From an uncultured Bacteroidota bacterium (lineage in GTDB: Bacteria > Bacteroidota > Bacteroidia > Chitinophagales > Chitinophagaceae), in contig CAIVKT010000728.1 in assembly GCA_903906615.1 (NCBI GenBank), forward strand, positions 1 to 13,428: 13,428 nt of DNA, in the 5' to 3' direction. The position numbers were made by a program, and so were the translations under genes. The notes under the pieces were generated by a model, which saw nothing but the letters and a program-made list of their open reading frames with translations, did not search any database and was not told the origin of the DNA. Numbering within the stretch: position 1 is the stretch's first letter; the number at the start of each line of letters is the position of its first letter. Shown piece after piece: positions 6,306 to 13,012 of the stretch.

Positions 6306-6727
6306 TATGCCGCAGGGTTAGTGGAGACGAATATTTTGAACTCACAACTCGCAATTTCTTTTTCTCCCAGCATTACTTTGCCTTTTACTTGGTGAAAATT
6401 CAGCACTGCCTGCTCAAATGTAACCTCTGTGGTGATGGTCTCATTTACTTTTGGCAGGGAAATGATCTGCACATTCTTCAGCATAGCTATATAGCCGAGT
6501 GGGGTAGGCTGGCCCTTCTCTTTGGCATGGTAGCCTGTGCCTGCGCCTGCGGTTTGTGCCATGTTCTCTATAAGGCCCGGCTCGGTCAATAGCCCGTTTG
6601 ATACTAGTATATTGTCTTCAGTAATATCGAAGGTTGACCTTGTGGTGGTGCCGTCTGCACTCAGCAGGTTGCTGATCATCACAAAGGGCGGGCGCTGTGG
6701 TAAATAGACTAATATATCTGGACTCAT
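6305..6727 (-). CDS. Hotdog-fold 3-hydroxyacyl-ACP dehydratase-like protein
   Basis: The chosen start is ATG 6725-6727 (140 residues). A longer frame from 6763 would place the promoter box TAATTTTG inside its first codons. The protein resembles FabZ: YLPQRPPFVMISNLL aligns with the FabZ N-terminal LPHRYPFLLVD motif, and EPGLIENMAQTAG aligns with its central helix, keeping the catalytic Glu (E54). The FabZ catalytic His, 14 residues before that Glu, is replaced by Ile (I40), so simple FabZ chemistry is doubtful. Similar proteins occur in aryl polyene and flexirubin loci, where hotdog subunits may pair with others. It is coupled to the downstream ketoacyl synthase. Substrate unknown. Confidence 0.75.
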   Translation of the reverse strand: MSPDILVYLPQRPPFVMISNLLSADGTTTRSTFDITEDNILVSNGLLTEPGLIENMAQTAGAGTGYHAKEKGQPTPLGYIAMLKNVQIISLPKVNETITTEVTFEQAVLNFHQVKGKVMLGEKEIASCEFKIFVSTNPAA

Positions 6728-6750
6728 GAGCTGGTTTGAAAATGCTGTTT

Positions 6751-6758
6751 CAAAATTA
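6751..6758 (-). promoter_or_regulatory. Putative -7 promoter box of the dehydratase-synthase pair
   Basis: TAATTTTG on the minus strand fits TAnnTTTG and lies 23 bases upstream of the ATG at 6725-6727, the same spacing as at other genes here. No TTTG is seen at the -33 position. It supports the shorter start. Confidence 0.45.
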
Positions 6759-6841
6759 GACATTCAGCGGCAATTTTCTCGCGATATATGCTGCATAACC
6801 TGCCGCGGCAAAAAAATATACCACAATGCGTATTATTTTTT

Positions 6842-6849
6842 TATTTTTG
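6842..6849 (+). promoter_or_regulatory. Putative -7 promoter box of the GldM-like gene
   Basis: TATTTTTG fits TAnnTTTG in an A/T-rich stretch. It ends only 8 bases before the ATG at 6858, so the transcript would have almost no leader. The match could partly reflect the T-rich sequence. Confidence 0.4.
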
Positions 6850-6857
6850 AAAGATAT

Positions 6858-7376
6858 ATGAACCGTACCGTAAAAATACTGCTGCCCATATTGCTGTTAG
6901 TTGCCGCCCTCAACCTGTTGGCGCAGCAGAAGACAACCGGCAAGAATGACAAGCAGTCTAAGCCTGCGGGCAAAAAAGTGTTCATGCCTGCGGTATACCT
7001 GGGTAATTATCAATGTAGCGGAGGGCCATTGAAGAAGGCCGATTTGGAACAATTACTGCGCCACCAGCTCACCTCAAAAGATGCAGACGGCACTAAGTAT
7101 AAGATCCTGGAGTTTACCTTCACCTATGCCGAGGCGCAGATGTACGAAGACTCTATTGGTAATCCACTCTTCACTACCGATTATGCCTCTGAGTATTGCC
7201 CCGGCGATACAGTGAGCGCCAGCATCTCTGCTAATATGCCCTCCAGGCTGAAGCCGGGTGACAGTGTATTCTTTGACCGCATAAAAATTGTGCGCTATGC
7301 AAAGAACGGTGTAGGCACATTGCCCGACACCACCGCCTTTGAAGGCAAGCCTTTCAAGTGTTATGTTATCCGTTAA
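6858..7376 (+). CDS. Small secreted protein with a GldM C-terminal-like domain
   Basis: The start at ATG 6858 gives 172 residues and a clear signal peptide (MNRTVKILLPILLLVAALNL, cleavage near A22-Q23). The frame is open further upstream to 6726 but that part is unlike protein. After a Lys-rich linker (25-41), residues about 44-172 read as one beta-rich domain: PAVYLGNYQCSGGPLKKADL, EFTFTYAEAQ, and KPGDSVFFDRIKIVRY. This resembles the last periplasmic domain of GldM, the gliding and type IX secretion motor protein, where a G..SG..sk.dL start and a GD.V.F.dIk strand recur. The protein lacks the transmembrane helix and other domains of GldM. Homology is inferred from the pattern. Two or three cysteines may form a disulphide. 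It converges with arginase, overlapping by 4 bases. Confidence 0.55.
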   Translation: MNRTVKILLPILLLVAALNLLAQQKTTGKNDKQSKPAGKKVFMPAVYLGNYQCSGGPLKKADLEQLLRHQLTSKDADGTKYKILEFTFTYAEAQMYEDSIGNPLFTTDYASEYCPGDTVSASISANMPSRLKPGDSVFFDRIKIVRYAKNGVGTLPDTTAFEGKPFKCYVIR

Positions 7377-8320
7377 TTGAGCAGCAGTATATTCACGCTG
7401 CGCTGTAGTATATTGAAGGCTATCTCAGCCATCAGGTTCTCTTTATCCAATGTGGGGTTTACCTCTGCTATCTCGAAGCAGCAGATCTTATGGTGCTGCA
7501 TGAAGGAGGCTATCAGGTCTTCGGCCTCGCGCTGGCGCAGGCCATTGCTCACCGGTGTGCCGGTGCCACGGGATATGGAGCTGTCCAGGCTATCCACATC
7601 AAAAGATACATAAATATCATCGCAGTTGGCCAGGTGCAGGAAGGTCTGGCGCAGCACATTTTCTACGCCCTTGCGGCGTATCTCGGCTACATTGATCACC
7701 TTTATGTTGCCCTTTTTTATGATGGCCTCTTCTTCTTTTTCATAGTCGCGCAGGGCTATGAATACTATGTCTTCCGGGTCTATCTTGGGCTGTATCTTCC
7801 CTATGTTCTTTAGTTTGTTCCAGTATTCGAGGGTTTGGGCATCCGGGTCATGCGCTTTGTTGGCTTCATTGTCTTCGGCCAGCGATATAGCCAGCGGCAT
7901 GCCGTGCATATTGCCCGATGGGGTGGTGTAGGGGGAGTGCAGGTCGGCATGGGCATCTATCCATACCACGCCGAGGCGGCGCTTCGGGCGGGCCATTTTA
8001 AGTCCGGCTATGGTAGCGCCCGCAGTGCTGTGGTCGCCGGAGATAAGCAACGGGAACAAGCCCGACTTCACAGTATCACAAACCGACTTAGATACCCGCT
8101 CGTACATGGTATGTACGCCCTGTATGCGCTTGGCATAGGGCGATGCCACCGGCTCATACAGCAGCCTGTTCTCATTCTCCACCACCTCCGATGGGAAGTT
8201 GACAAAAAGATTGCTCATAAAATCGAGCGCGGCTATTTTTATGGCATCTATACCCAGGCTGGCACCGCGGGTACCAGCCCCGATCTCCGACCGTACTTCT
8301 ATGATCTTGATGTTGCGCAT
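7373..8320 (-). CDS. rocF: Arginase (ureohydrolase family)
   Basis: It is expected to hydrolyse arginine to ornithine and urea in the cytosol with a two-manganese centre. The 315 residues match arginase length. Metal-binding motifs seen: ISGDHS with H97; WIDAHADLHSP with D122, H124 and D126; and SFDVDSLD with D241 and D243. TTPSGNMHG (132-140) matches the arginase substrate loop (TTTSGNLHG in animal arginases) and GTGTPVSNGL the following loop, which favours arginase over agmatinase or formiminoglutamase. E286 in EVNPTLD completes the site. The ATG at 8318-8320 is the first in frame. A weak box TCACTTTG (8346-8353, one mismatch) lies upstream. No arginine-pathway genes are adjacent. Confidence 0.85.
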   Translation of the reverse strand: MRNIKIIEVRSEIGAGTRGASLGIDAIKIAALDFMSNLFVNFPSEVVENENRLLYEPVASPYAKRIQGVHTMYERVSKSVCDTVKSGLFPLLISGDHSTAGATIAGLKMARPKRRLGVVWIDAHADLHSPYTTPSGNMHGMPLAISLAEDNEANKAHDPDAQTLEYWNKLKNIGKIQPKIDPEDIVFIALRDYEKEEEAIIKKGNIKVINVAEIRRKGVENVLRQTFLHLANCDDIYVSFDVDSLDSSISRGTGTPVSNGLRQREAEDLIASFMQHHKICCFEIAEVNPTLDKENLMAEIAFNILQRSVNILLLN

Positions 8321-8366
8321 AGAGTATAAAGGTAGGGAAATAGTGCAAAGTGAATAGCAACTGGTG

Positions 8367-8397
8367 ATTGCTTAATATTGAAATAGCGTTACATTTG
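8367..8397 (+). promoter_or_regulatory. Promoter of the TlpA-like gene (ATTG-N19-TACATTTG)
   Basis: TACATTTG (8390-8397) fits the -7 consensus. ATTG (8367-8370) lies 19 bases upstream, close to the expected -33 TTTG. The predicted leader is about 40 nt. The element lies in the divergent spacer with the arginase gene. Confidence 0.55.
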
Positions 8398-8443
8398 ATC
8401 TATTATTCCATAAAAAGCATATTTATTAACACGATCCAAAATA

Positions 8444-8935
8444 ATGCAGTTCAATAATAGACCCAGGCTTAGAAGGGCACTGCTGGCCATTTTATGGCTT
8501 TGTACTTTAGCCGCACATGCACAAAGCGCCAACTTTCTTGTGAAGAATGAGCAGGGCAAAGTGATCAATACCGCCGCGCAAAAAGGCAAAGTGATATTCC
8601 TCAATTTCTGGGCGCTTTCCTGTGCGCCCTGCAAAGCCGAGATGCGCACCATAGATCAGCTTCGAGAACATTTTAAAAACGACAGCAATGTGCTGATACT
8701 CCCTGTGGACGTAGATAGCGATCTCCCCAACTCCACCGCCTTTATGCAACAGCATGGCTATAGCCTGCACATATATACGATAGGCGGTGTTGTGTCCCAG
8801 GATTACTTCCATGGCATACTACCCACCACACTGGTCATAGGAAAAGATGGTAAAGTAGCCTTCTTTACAGAAGGTGGGAATGACTACGGCAGTAAAGCGT
8901 TTTTTGACTTTATGGAGGGTTTGATGGGTAAGTGA
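8444..8935 (+). CDS. TlpA/ResA-type periplasmic thioredoxin
   Basis: The 163-residue protein carries a signal peptide (RRALLAILWLCTLAAHAQ, cleavage near A26-Q27) followed by a thioredoxin fold. KVIFLNFWALSCAPCKAEM contains the redox centre C60-A-P-C63, and ILPTTLVI has the cis-proline P127. VLILPVDVDSD and KDGKVAFFTEG complete the fold. This places it in the TlpA/ResA branch, which reduces disulphides outside the cytoplasm, for example in cytochrome c maturation. Partner proteins such as CcdA or DsbD are not nearby, so its target is unknown. ATG 8444 is chosen because it opens a normal signal sequence. It lies in an independent unit, 86 bases before the next gene. Confidence 0.85.
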   Translation: MQFNNRPRLRRALLAILWLCTLAAHAQSANFLVKNEQGKVINTAAQKGKVIFLNFWALSCAPCKAEMRTIDQLREHFKNDSNVLILPVDVDSDLPNSTAFMQQHGYSLHIYTIGGVVSQDYFHGILPTTLVIGKDGKVAFFTEGGNDYGSKAFFDFMEGLMGK

Positions 8936-9027
8936 CAACTACAAACAGAGACATTCTATCGTCAAACACAATATTAATAATGATATTGAGTTATTTATAG
9001 AGCCTGGCCTATTTACCCCGAATGCCT

Positions 9028-10584
9028 ATGAAGAAGATATTTTGCCTTATAATTTCTCTTGTATTAATACATGCTGCCAATGCGCAAACTCCCTACCTGG
9101 ACAAAATATATCATGTGGGACCTTATCAATCGTGGTCTGAGAATGTATTTTTAGAAAAGGACAGCAGCTATTTCTTAATTGGTTCATCTGTGAATTATGA
9201 CATCGATTGCCAGGATATGGTTGGGCTTAGAATATCTCCTGATGGGGACACGGTGAGACATCAGCACCTGTTCTCTATAGATTCAGTTGATCTTGCGGAA
9301 GGTAGCCCCGGTGTCGTGAAGCGATTGTCTTCCGGTAATTATTATATGCCTTTATATACTTTGTACCTGAACACATTCAACGGCAACACCTACGATCAGG
9401 CAGCAGGTATGGCGATGACAGACAGTACCGGTGATACCTTGTTTGTGAAAAATTATACCGATACGTCGCTTTATTACGAATGGCTTGGTGATATCATCCA
9501 GTTGCCCGACGGCGGTTATATGCTTTGCGGCCAACGGAATTATAAGTCTTCGGGTGCGGCATTGGGGCTGCTGGTGAGAACGGATGCTGCCGGTAATTAT
9601 TTGTGGTCGAAGGTATACGATAAAATATCCTCAGAGCAGGTGCAGCTCAGTTCATTGGAATTATTACCGGACGGAAAGGTATTGATCGGGGCATCAAGTA
9701 TAAGTCTTGTATGGTATGGCTCATCTACTTACTACTACCGCAATAAGCCCTGGTTCATTATCGCAGATACTGCCGGTACGATCATAAAGGATACTTTGTT
9801 TGATGACGGTTTTGCCGGGGGCGGCACTATCCACAGAGACTTGAGGGGCGGCTATTACCAATACGGCCAACTGGATATTTTCGATTCAACCAATAGTTAT
9901 GCGGCATGGAATCTGCCGCCTTATGTGGCGCACCTGGATACTAACTTCAGGGTGGTGTGGATCACTACATTTATGGATAGCGTATGGGGCGATAACCTAT
10001 ACCAGGTAAAGCAGCTCAGCGATAGCAATTATCTGGCAATGGGCTCTAAATTAAATAGCGTTATTGGCTGGGCATCTAAGGTCGGTAAAGCAGGTAATAT
10101 AAAATGGGATAAGACCTATCCTTCTGAAAGCGGCTACCTGTATAGCTGCGCAGAACTGGCTCAAAAAAAGGTGGTGCTTACAGGCAGCAGGACGGATACC
10201 TCAGTACTGCCGCATGAGGATGCAATGTGGTTGCTGATCATAGACAGCAACGGATGCGAGATGCCCGGATGCGATGACACTGGACTGGTTTCCCCGCCGG
10301 TGGATACCAGCCATTATTATCCGCCGGTTATCCCTCCCGCTACCGTAGGGCCATTCCGCTTGTGGCCTAATCCTTCTTATGGTCAAATTAGTGTACAATC
10401 TCCCGTTAATGGGTCATTGGTTTTGTACAACGTAATAGGGCAGCGGATAGCCACTTACATCCTTACAACAGGTGTGACTGAAATATCAATGCCCTCATGG
10501 CTGGCCAGCGGCATATACACGGCACGGTATTTACCCGATGGGGGTAGCGCCAGGCAAACAGTAAAGATAGTGTACGAGCCTTAA
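9028..10584 (+). CDS. Secreted repeat protein with T9SS C-terminal sorting domain
   Basis: The ATG at 9028 (MKKIFCLIISLVLIHAANAQ) gives a standard signal peptide; ATG 9022 would add only Met-Pro. Over residues 45-415 two short motifs alternate seven times. One is of the type LPDGGYMLCGQ (near 45, 101, 159, 213, 272, 330 and 378), the other of the type DxxGNYLWSKxY (near 70, 131, 185, 246, 303, 352 and 405). This is consistent with a seven-bladed beta-propeller. After a Pro-rich linker (421-441), residues 442-518 match the type A sorting domain: FRLWPNPSYGQISVQ, LVLYNVIGQRI and LASGIYTARY. The domain directs passage across the outer membrane by the type IX system and usually cell-surface attachment. 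No catalytic residues were recognised; the ligand is unknown. Confidence 0.85.
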   Translation: MKKIFCLIISLVLIHAANAQTPYLDKIYHVGPYQSWSENVFLEKDSSYFLIGSSVNYDIDCQDMVGLRISPDGDTVRHQHLFSIDSVDLAEGSPGVVKRLSSGNYYMPLYTLYLNTFNGNTYDQAAGMAMTDSTGDTLFVKNYTDTSLYYEWLGDIIQLPDGGYMLCGQRNYKSSGAALGLLVRTDAAGNYLWSKVYDKISSEQVQLSSLELLPDGKVLIGASSISLVWYGSSTYYYRNKPWFIIADTAGTIIKDTLFDDGFAGGGTIHRDLRGGYYQYGQLDIFDSTNSYAAWNLPPYVAHLDTNFRVVWITTFMDSVWGDNLYQVKQLSDSNYLAMGSKLNSVIGWASKVGKAGNIKWDKTYPSESGYLYSCAELAQKKVVLTGSRTDTSVLPHEDAMWLLIIDSNGCEMPGCDDTGLVSPPVDTSHYYPPVIPPATVGPFRLWPNPSYGQISVQSPVNGSLVLYNVIGQRIATYILTTGVTEISMPSWLASGIYTARYLPDGGSARQTVKIVYEP

Positions 10585-11346
10585 CTACTTTATCGGTGCC
10601 ACTTGTGGTTGCAGGTAGTCTTTTCTGCGCAACACAAAATTCTGTCCAAGGTATACCTTTCTTACCTGCTCATCGGCGGCCAGTTCTTCTGCGGTGCCGG
10701 CCTTGAGGATCTTGCCTTCAAACAGCAGGTAGGCGCGGTCGGTAATGGAGAGGGTTTCCTGCACATTGTGGTCGGTAATGAGGATGCCTATATTCTTGTA
10801 TTTGAGGGTAGCTACAATGCTCTGTATGTCTTCTACTGCTATGGGGTCTATACCTGCAAAGGGCTCATCCAGCAATATAAATTTTGGGTTCACGGCCAGG
10901 GCGCGGGCTATCTCTGTACGCCTTCTTTCGCCACCGCTTAGCACATCGCCATTGCTTTTGCGCACATGCGTCAGGTGAAATTCTTCGAGCAATTCTTCGA
11001 GCTTTATGGCCTGCTCTTTGCGGGTCAGCTTCGTCATTTCCAACACTGCCGATATATTGTCTTCCACAGTCAGCTTACGGAATATGGAAGCCTCCTGTGG
11101 CAGGTAGCCTATGCCCATCTGCGCGCGCTTGTACATAGGTAGCTTGGTGATATTCTCCCCGTCCAGGAACACATCGCCCTCCTTGGGTTTCACCAGCCCC
11201 ACCACCATGTAGAAGGAGGTAGTTTTGCCCGCGCCGTTTGGCCCCAGCAATCCCACTATCTCTCCCTGGTTCACATCAAACGACACATGGTTCACCACAG
11301 TGCGTTTGCCGTATTGCTTTACAAGTCCTTCTGTATGTATCCTCAA
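10585..11346 (-). CDS. lptB: LPS export ABC transporter ATPase LptB
   Basis: It is the cytoplasmic ATPase that, with LptF and LptG, drives lipopolysaccharide from the inner membrane to the outer membrane. Counted from TTG 11344-11346 (253 residues): Walker A GPNGAGKT (35-42), Q-loop Q84, signature LSGGERRR (136-143), Walker [14 protein letters not shown] (156-168) and switch H193. [19 protein letters not shown] and the ending [14 protein letters not shown] are characteristic of LptB rather than other ABC proteins. There is no ATG start. A TTG seven codons upstream (11365-11367) lies in the promoter box, so the TTG giving [18 protein letters not shown] is preferred, as this aligns with known LptB starts. 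The stop codon abuts that of the convergent T9SS gene. lptC, lptA and lptFG are not in the window. Confidence 0.92.
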   Translation of the reverse strand: MRIHTEGLVKQYGKRTVVNHVSFDVNQGEIVGLLGPNGAGKTTSFYMVVGLVKPKEGDVFLDGENITKLPMYKRAQMGIGYLPQEASIFRKLTVEDNISAVLEMTKLTRKEQAIKLEELLEEFHLTHVRKSNGDVLSGGERRRTEIARALAVNPKFILLDEPFAGIDPIAVEDIQSIVATLKYKNIGILITDHNVQETLSITDRAYLLFEGKILKAGTAEELAADEQVRKVYLGQNFVLRRKDYLQPQVAPIK

Positions 11347-11364
11347 AACTTCGGTGGGTTTGTG

Positions 11365-11372
11365 CAAAAATA
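11365..11372 (-). promoter_or_regulatory. Putative -7 promoter box of lptB
   Basis: TATTTTTG fits TAnnTTTG and its last three bases are the TTG that opens the longest lptB frame. The predicted RNA start falls near 11358, downstream of that TTG and upstream of the TTG at 11346. No -33 TTTG is evident. Confidence 0.45.
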
Positions 11373-11424
11373 GGTAACCTGTGCCAATTGGCTTTAAACA
11401 GGCCTTGCGTTTAACAATTCTTTT

Positions 11425-11838
11425 CTACGGCCTTTGCTGCAACTCCGGTACCTTTTTGATGATCTTAGAGGCGATGACCGCAAACAGCCCGAGTATGATA
11501 CCGCATATTATACCAATGAAAGGGCCTGTTGCCAGCATAGCCTGTGTTACGGTCATGCCTTGCGCCTTAGTATAGGCTTCCGCTTCTTTGGCATGATGGG
11601 CCAGGTAGGTGTCCGACTGTATAATGTGTATCCCTGTTACCCATACACAATTGGCTATGCTTACCATAAAGCCGTGCAAAAAGTACCTTCCCGGAGCGTT
11701 TTTAGCAATGATGTAGGCACAAATAAGGAAGACAGGCAGCCAAAGCGCGAACTCAGCATTAGTGGATAGTAGTGACACTGAGGCAAAGGCCATCACTAGC
11801 CCAAACAAAGACAGTCCGAATATAAGCTTCCAGTTCAT
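11425..11838 (-). CDS. Conserved-type small membrane protein, four predicted helices
   Basis: From ATG 11836-11838 the protein has 137 residues (a frame open to 11880 adds 14 residues that do not look coding and would contain the promoter box). Four hydrophobic stretches are visible at about 4-25, 29-45, 52-72 and 103-126. Between the last two lies a soluble loop (DTYLAHHAKEAEAYTKAQ), and the C-terminus is basic (KIIKKVPELQQRP). It would be an inner-membrane protein. I recognise no enzymatic motif and assign no function. It may be the first gene of a unit with lptB (78 bases apart), although lptB has its own box. Confidence 0.75.
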   Translation of the reverse strand: MNWKLIFGLSLFGLVMAFASVSLLSTNAEFALWLPVFLICAYIIAKNAPGRYFLHGFMVSIANCVWVTGIHIIQSDTYLAHHAKEAEAYTKAQGMTVTQAMLATGPFIGIICGIILGLFAVIASKIIKKVPELQQRP

Positions 11839-11858
11839 GTGGTGGTGTTTAGTTATTT

Positions 11859-11866
11859 CAAAACTA
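11859..11866 (-). promoter_or_regulatory. Putative -7 promoter box of the small membrane protein
   Basis: TAGTTTTG on the minus strand fits TAnnTTTG and lies 20 bases before the ATG at 11836-11838. This spacing is like that of the other boxes here and supports that start. Confidence 0.45.
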
Positions 11867-11935
11867 ATAAAAATTCTCAATAATGCTATATGTATGCCCC
11901 ATACAACCCGGCCAATGAAGAATACCAGCCCGAAT

Positions 11936-11967
11936 TTTGAATTTTGAATGTATAACGCTTATCTTAG
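11936..11967 (+). promoter_or_regulatory. Promoter of the first lipoprotein gene (TTTG-N20-TATCTTAG)
   Basis: TTTG (11936-11939) lies 20 bases upstream of TATCTTAG (11960-11967), one mismatch from TAnnTTTG. The spacing is that expected for Bacteroidota promoters and the ATG follows 15 bases later. The -33 TTTG falls in a small tandem repeat GAATTTTGAATTTTGAATG (11932-11950). Confidence 0.5.
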
Positions 11968-11982
11968 CGCAAACATCTTTGT

Positions 11983-12444
11983 ATGAAGAAAATATTTTTT
12001 TCAATTATTGCGTTATTGGTGGGCTGCATTATGTTCTGCGGCTGCTCCAAAAGCACAGGTAACCTCACCATCAACCCCTACCTTACCGCCAGCATAGGCA
12101 CTTATAACTTTACCTCAGGTACAGTAATACCTTCTACCCTTGATACCCAGTCTCACGATTCTACCATTGCATTCATCATTACCGGCAATACCGTAGACCA
12201 ATCCACCCCGCACGATAAGATCATGCTGAGCGTGAATAAGTATAAAATGCAGACAGGCGTATTCTCCATAGTGCAGGGCCAGGCCAGTGGATGGTACATA
12301 CATTCCGGAGTTACAGATGCTGCCGCGGGCGGCATTGTAGCCATCACGCACATTACCTCTAATTCTGTTATCGGCTACTTCTCGTTCAATACTTACAGCG
12401 GCATATCAGTACTCAACGGTGCCTTTTCTGTAGCCTTGCCATAG
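11983..12444 (+). CDS. Putative lipoprotein, paralogue 1
   Basis: The 153-residue protein starts with a lipoprotein signal (MKKIFFSIIALLVGCIMFCG) and lipid-bearing C21, followed by Ser-Lys-Ser. The remainder is rich in Ser, Thr, Ile and Gly and appears all-beta: SIGTYNFTSGTV, IAFIITGNT, IMLSVNKYKMQTGVFSI, GGIVAITHITSNSVIGYFSF and the end LNGAFSVALP. The last 80 residues align by eye with the next gene. It lacks catalytic motifs. Small beta-rich lipoproteins ending in a GxFxV strand are common in Bacteroidota and mostly uncharacterised (DUF6252-like is a guess). Location is probably the outer membrane. No function is assigned. Confidence 0.8.
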   Translation: MKKIFFSIIALLVGCIMFCGCSKSTGNLTINPYLTASIGTYNFTSGTVIPSTLDTQSHDSTIAFIITGNTVDQSTPHDKIMLSVNKYKMQTGVFSIVQGQASGWYIHSGVTDAAAGGIVAITHITSNSVIGYFSFNTYSGISVLNGAFSVALP

Positions 12445-12495
12445 CCGAAAACGTTATTTTTCCCTTTGATGTACCAAAACGGCCTGTTTTAGCGT

Positions 12496-12503
12496 TAATT
12501 TTG
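12496..12503 (+). promoter_or_regulatory. Putative -7 promoter box of the second lipoprotein gene
   Basis: TAATTTTG fits TAnnTTTG and lies 18 bases before ATG 12522. The nearest TTTG (12465-12468) is 27 bases upstream, longer than usual. It suggests that the two lipoprotein genes can be transcribed separately. Confidence 0.45.
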
Positions 12504-12521
12504 TACGAGTAGTTTGTGCTT

Positions 12522-13004
12522 ATGAAAAGGCTTGTTATTGCTATTATTGCTTTGGTTTGTGTGTGCGCGTTTTCCTGCAAAAAGGTAAGCGGCCCTGCCA
12601 ATGGCAAAAGTGTGCAGCCCAACAACAACCGCGACTCCACAGTAAACATCATCTGCACCATCAATAGTGTTAGCTGGACAACCGATTCCGCGTTCGGACT
12701 CCTGCAAAAGCAATCGGCCAATGACAGTGGTGTGGTGAACCTCATCATCAATGCCACCAACTACAGCGGCACAACACCCACCTCCATGCAGCTGTACATC
12801 ACCAATTACACAGGCCCCAATACCTACAGCATAGCGCCTCCTTCCAACACAGCTACCTACTACATAGGCAACAACCGCAACTTCGCTACCGGCGGGCAGA
12901 TCATCATCACCAGTGATACCGCCTATGCCCTCAAAGGCACCTTCAACTTCATCGCCGATACCATCACCGTAGCTTCCGGTGTGTTTAATGTGGCATTGCC
13001 ATAG
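12522..13004 (+). CDS. Putative lipoprotein, paralogue 2
   Basis: From ATG 12522 the protein has 160 residues (a GTG two codons earlier is also in frame). MKRLVIAIIALVCVCAFSC is a lipoprotein signal with C19 as the lipidated residue, followed by Lys-Lys. A Pro/Asn-rich spacer follows, then a beta-rich domain: INSVSWTTDSAFG, MQLYITNYTGPNTYSI, ATYYIGNN, GGQIIITSDTAYALKGTFNF and the end GVFNVALP. Its second half aligns with paralogue 1, including the GG.i.IT strand and the terminal VALP. It is likely a surface or periplasm-facing outer-membrane lipoprotein of unknown role. The stop is 8 bases from the convergent gene at 13013. Confidence 0.8.
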   Translation: MKRLVIAIIALVCVCAFSCKKVSGPANGKSVQPNNNRDSTVNIICTINSVSWTTDSAFGLLQKQSANDSGVVNLIINATNYSGTTPTSMQLYITNYTGPNTYSIAPPSNTATYYIGNNRNFATGGQIIITSDTAYALKGTFNFIADTITVASGVFNVALP

Positions 13005-13012
13005 GTGAACCT

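Noticed and set aside
6726..6857. 44-residue N-terminal extension of the GldM-like protein
   Set aside because: It runs through the divergent promoter region and puts the signal peptide internally. The ATG at 6858 gives a normal signal peptide.
7835..8329. 164-residue + strand frame opposite arginase
   Set aside because: It covers the conserved arginase metal-binding region in antisense and has no family pattern of its own.
12476..12490. AAAAC-GGCCT-GTTTT inverted repeat between the lipoprotein genes as a terminator
   Set aside because: The 5-base A/T-rich stem is too weak and is not followed by a T run.
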